Positions 6,214 through 6,640 of a DNA stretch of 6,640 nucleotides are shown piece by piece. The position numbers were made by a program, and so were the translations under genes. Under the pieces are notes generated by a model. The model ran no database searches. It was not told where the DNA came from and was given only the letters and a program-made list of their open reading frames with translations. The stretch comes from Candidatus Atribacteria bacterium. GTDB lineage: Bacteria; Atribacterota; Phoenicimicrobiia; Phoenicimicrobiales; Phoenicimicrobiaceae. Each line of letters opens with the position of its first letter. The first letter of the stretch is position 1. The DNA is taken from contig DOTB01000040.1 of the NCBI GenBank assembly GCA_003513845.1, positions 1 through 6,640 of the forward strand. The letters run 5' to 3'.

Positions 6214-6264
6214 TTACTTTCTATTGTGTTTTTACAGTTAAAATAATTTTAAATGATAAAAATA

Positions 6265-6274
6265 AGAAGGGTGA
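6265..6274 (+). promoter_or_regulatory. Ribosome binding site for the aldehyde dehydrogenase
   Basis: AGAAGGGTGA ends seven bases before ATG 6282. The other ATG nearby (6253) opens a frame that stops within eleven codons, so 6282 is the start. Confidence 0.7.
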
Positions 6275-6281
6275 TATTTCA

Positions 6282-6640
6282 ATGATTAACACAAAAGAAG
6301 CTAATGCACAAAATGTAAAATTATTAAAGAATTATGTAGGAGGGAAATGGATAGACCCTGAAAACAATGGTTATCTGGAGGTAGAAAATCCTGCTACTGG
6401 TGAGATATTAGCTAAAGTGCCACTTTCTACTATGGAAGCTACTAACGATGCTATTGAGGCAGCAGCCCGAGCTTATCCGGAATGGAGTGCTACCCCGGTA
6501 GCCAGAAGAGTTCGCTACCTCTTTGAGTTAAATGAGCTCCTCCGGGCGAATGAAGAGAAAATTTCCCGCACCCTTGTTGCTGAGATGGGTAAATCTATGA
6601 CCGATGCCATTGCTGAAATGAAACGGGTCTATGAAAATAT
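6282..6640 (+). CDS. Aldehyde dehydrogenase, (methyl)malonate-semialdehyde dehydrogenase-like (5' part, runs off window)
   Basis: The first 119 codons are present and the frame is open at the window end. LLKNYVGGKWIDPENN (14-29) followed by VENPATGEILAKVPLST (34-50) is the typical N-terminus of the NAD-dependent aldehyde dehydrogenase superfamily. The wording NPATGEILAKVPLST and the stretch RRVRYLFELNELLRANEEKI resemble MmsA/IolA, the CoA-acylating (methyl)malonate-semialdehyde dehydrogenases. Those enzymes convert malonate or methylmalonate semialdehyde to acetyl- or propionyl-CoA with loss of CO2. The catalytic Cys and Glu regions lie beyond the window, so CoA dependence cannot be confirmed here. 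With the AGXT2-like aminotransferase at the other end, a two-step route from beta-alanine or beta-aminoisobutyrate to acyl-CoA is plausible. Succinate-semialdehyde or other ALDH types remain possible. Confidence 0.88.
   Translation, partial: MINTKEANAQNVKLLKNYVGGKWIDPENNGYLEVENPATGEILAKVPLSTMEATNDAIEAAARAYPEWSATPVARRVRYLFELNELLRANEEKISRTLVAEMGKSMTDAIAEMKRVYEN

Larger units (their letters stand above)
6058..6281 (+). other. Intergenic region between hydrolase and dehydrogenase genes
   Basis: These 224 bases contain no normal gene. The first half is plain AT-rich sequence. The second half holds an imperfect hairpin followed by T-rich DNA (6157-6213) and a short hydrophobic frame without a normal start codon (6182-6241), both listed separately. 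No convincing promoter pair for the dehydrogenase gene was found by eye. Confidence 0.6.

Overview
The window is a visibly AT-rich stretch with every credible gene on the + strand. The genes have strong AGGAGG-type ribosome binding sites and short gaps. This gene mix (class III aminotransferase, DUF6305, C69 dipeptidase, a DctM-like permease, an aspartoacylase-type hydrolase, CoA-acylating aldehyde dehydrogenase) suggests a low-GC anaerobe that ferments amino acids or peptides, such as an Atribacterota, Synergistota or clostridial lineage. That placement is an impression from gene content, not a phylogenetic result.

Layout. Positions 1-566 hold the 3' half of a class III PLP aminotransferase resembling the AGXT2 / beta-amino-acid:pyruvate branch. 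Positions 659-1276 encode a small exported protein of the DUF6305 type. Positions 1511-3142 encode an exported C69-family dipeptidase. A perfect 23-bp stem-loop (3197-3246) follows it. A second block then starts: a 12-TM DctM/TRAP-like permease (3339-4637), a 48-residue double-helix membrane protein (4720-4866), and a membrane-anchored M14-type aspartoacylase/succinylglutamate-desuccinylase-family hydrolase (4915-6057). After about 220 noncoding bases the window ends inside the N-terminal part of an aldehyde dehydrogenase (6282-6640) that resembles CoA-acylating (methyl)malonate-semialdehyde dehydrogenase.

How the genes may work together (inference). Four of the middle products are exported or membrane proteins: two hydrolases of amide bonds, a carboxylate-type permease and an orphan exported protein. 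The two flanking genes encode cytoplasmic enzymes that could convert an omega- or beta-amino acid into its semialdehyde and then into an acyl-CoA. A consistent reading is a scavenging locus: cleave an N-acyl or dipeptide-like substrate outside the cell, import the product, transaminate it and oxidise it to acyl-CoA. Beta-alanine or beta-aminoisobutyrate compounds are the natural candidates, but the sequence does not prove the substrate.

The least described parts are the 48-residue membrane protein between permease and hydrolase, the exported DUF6305 protein, and the long perfect palindrome. No tRNA, rRNA, CRISPR array, transposase or integration site is visible.
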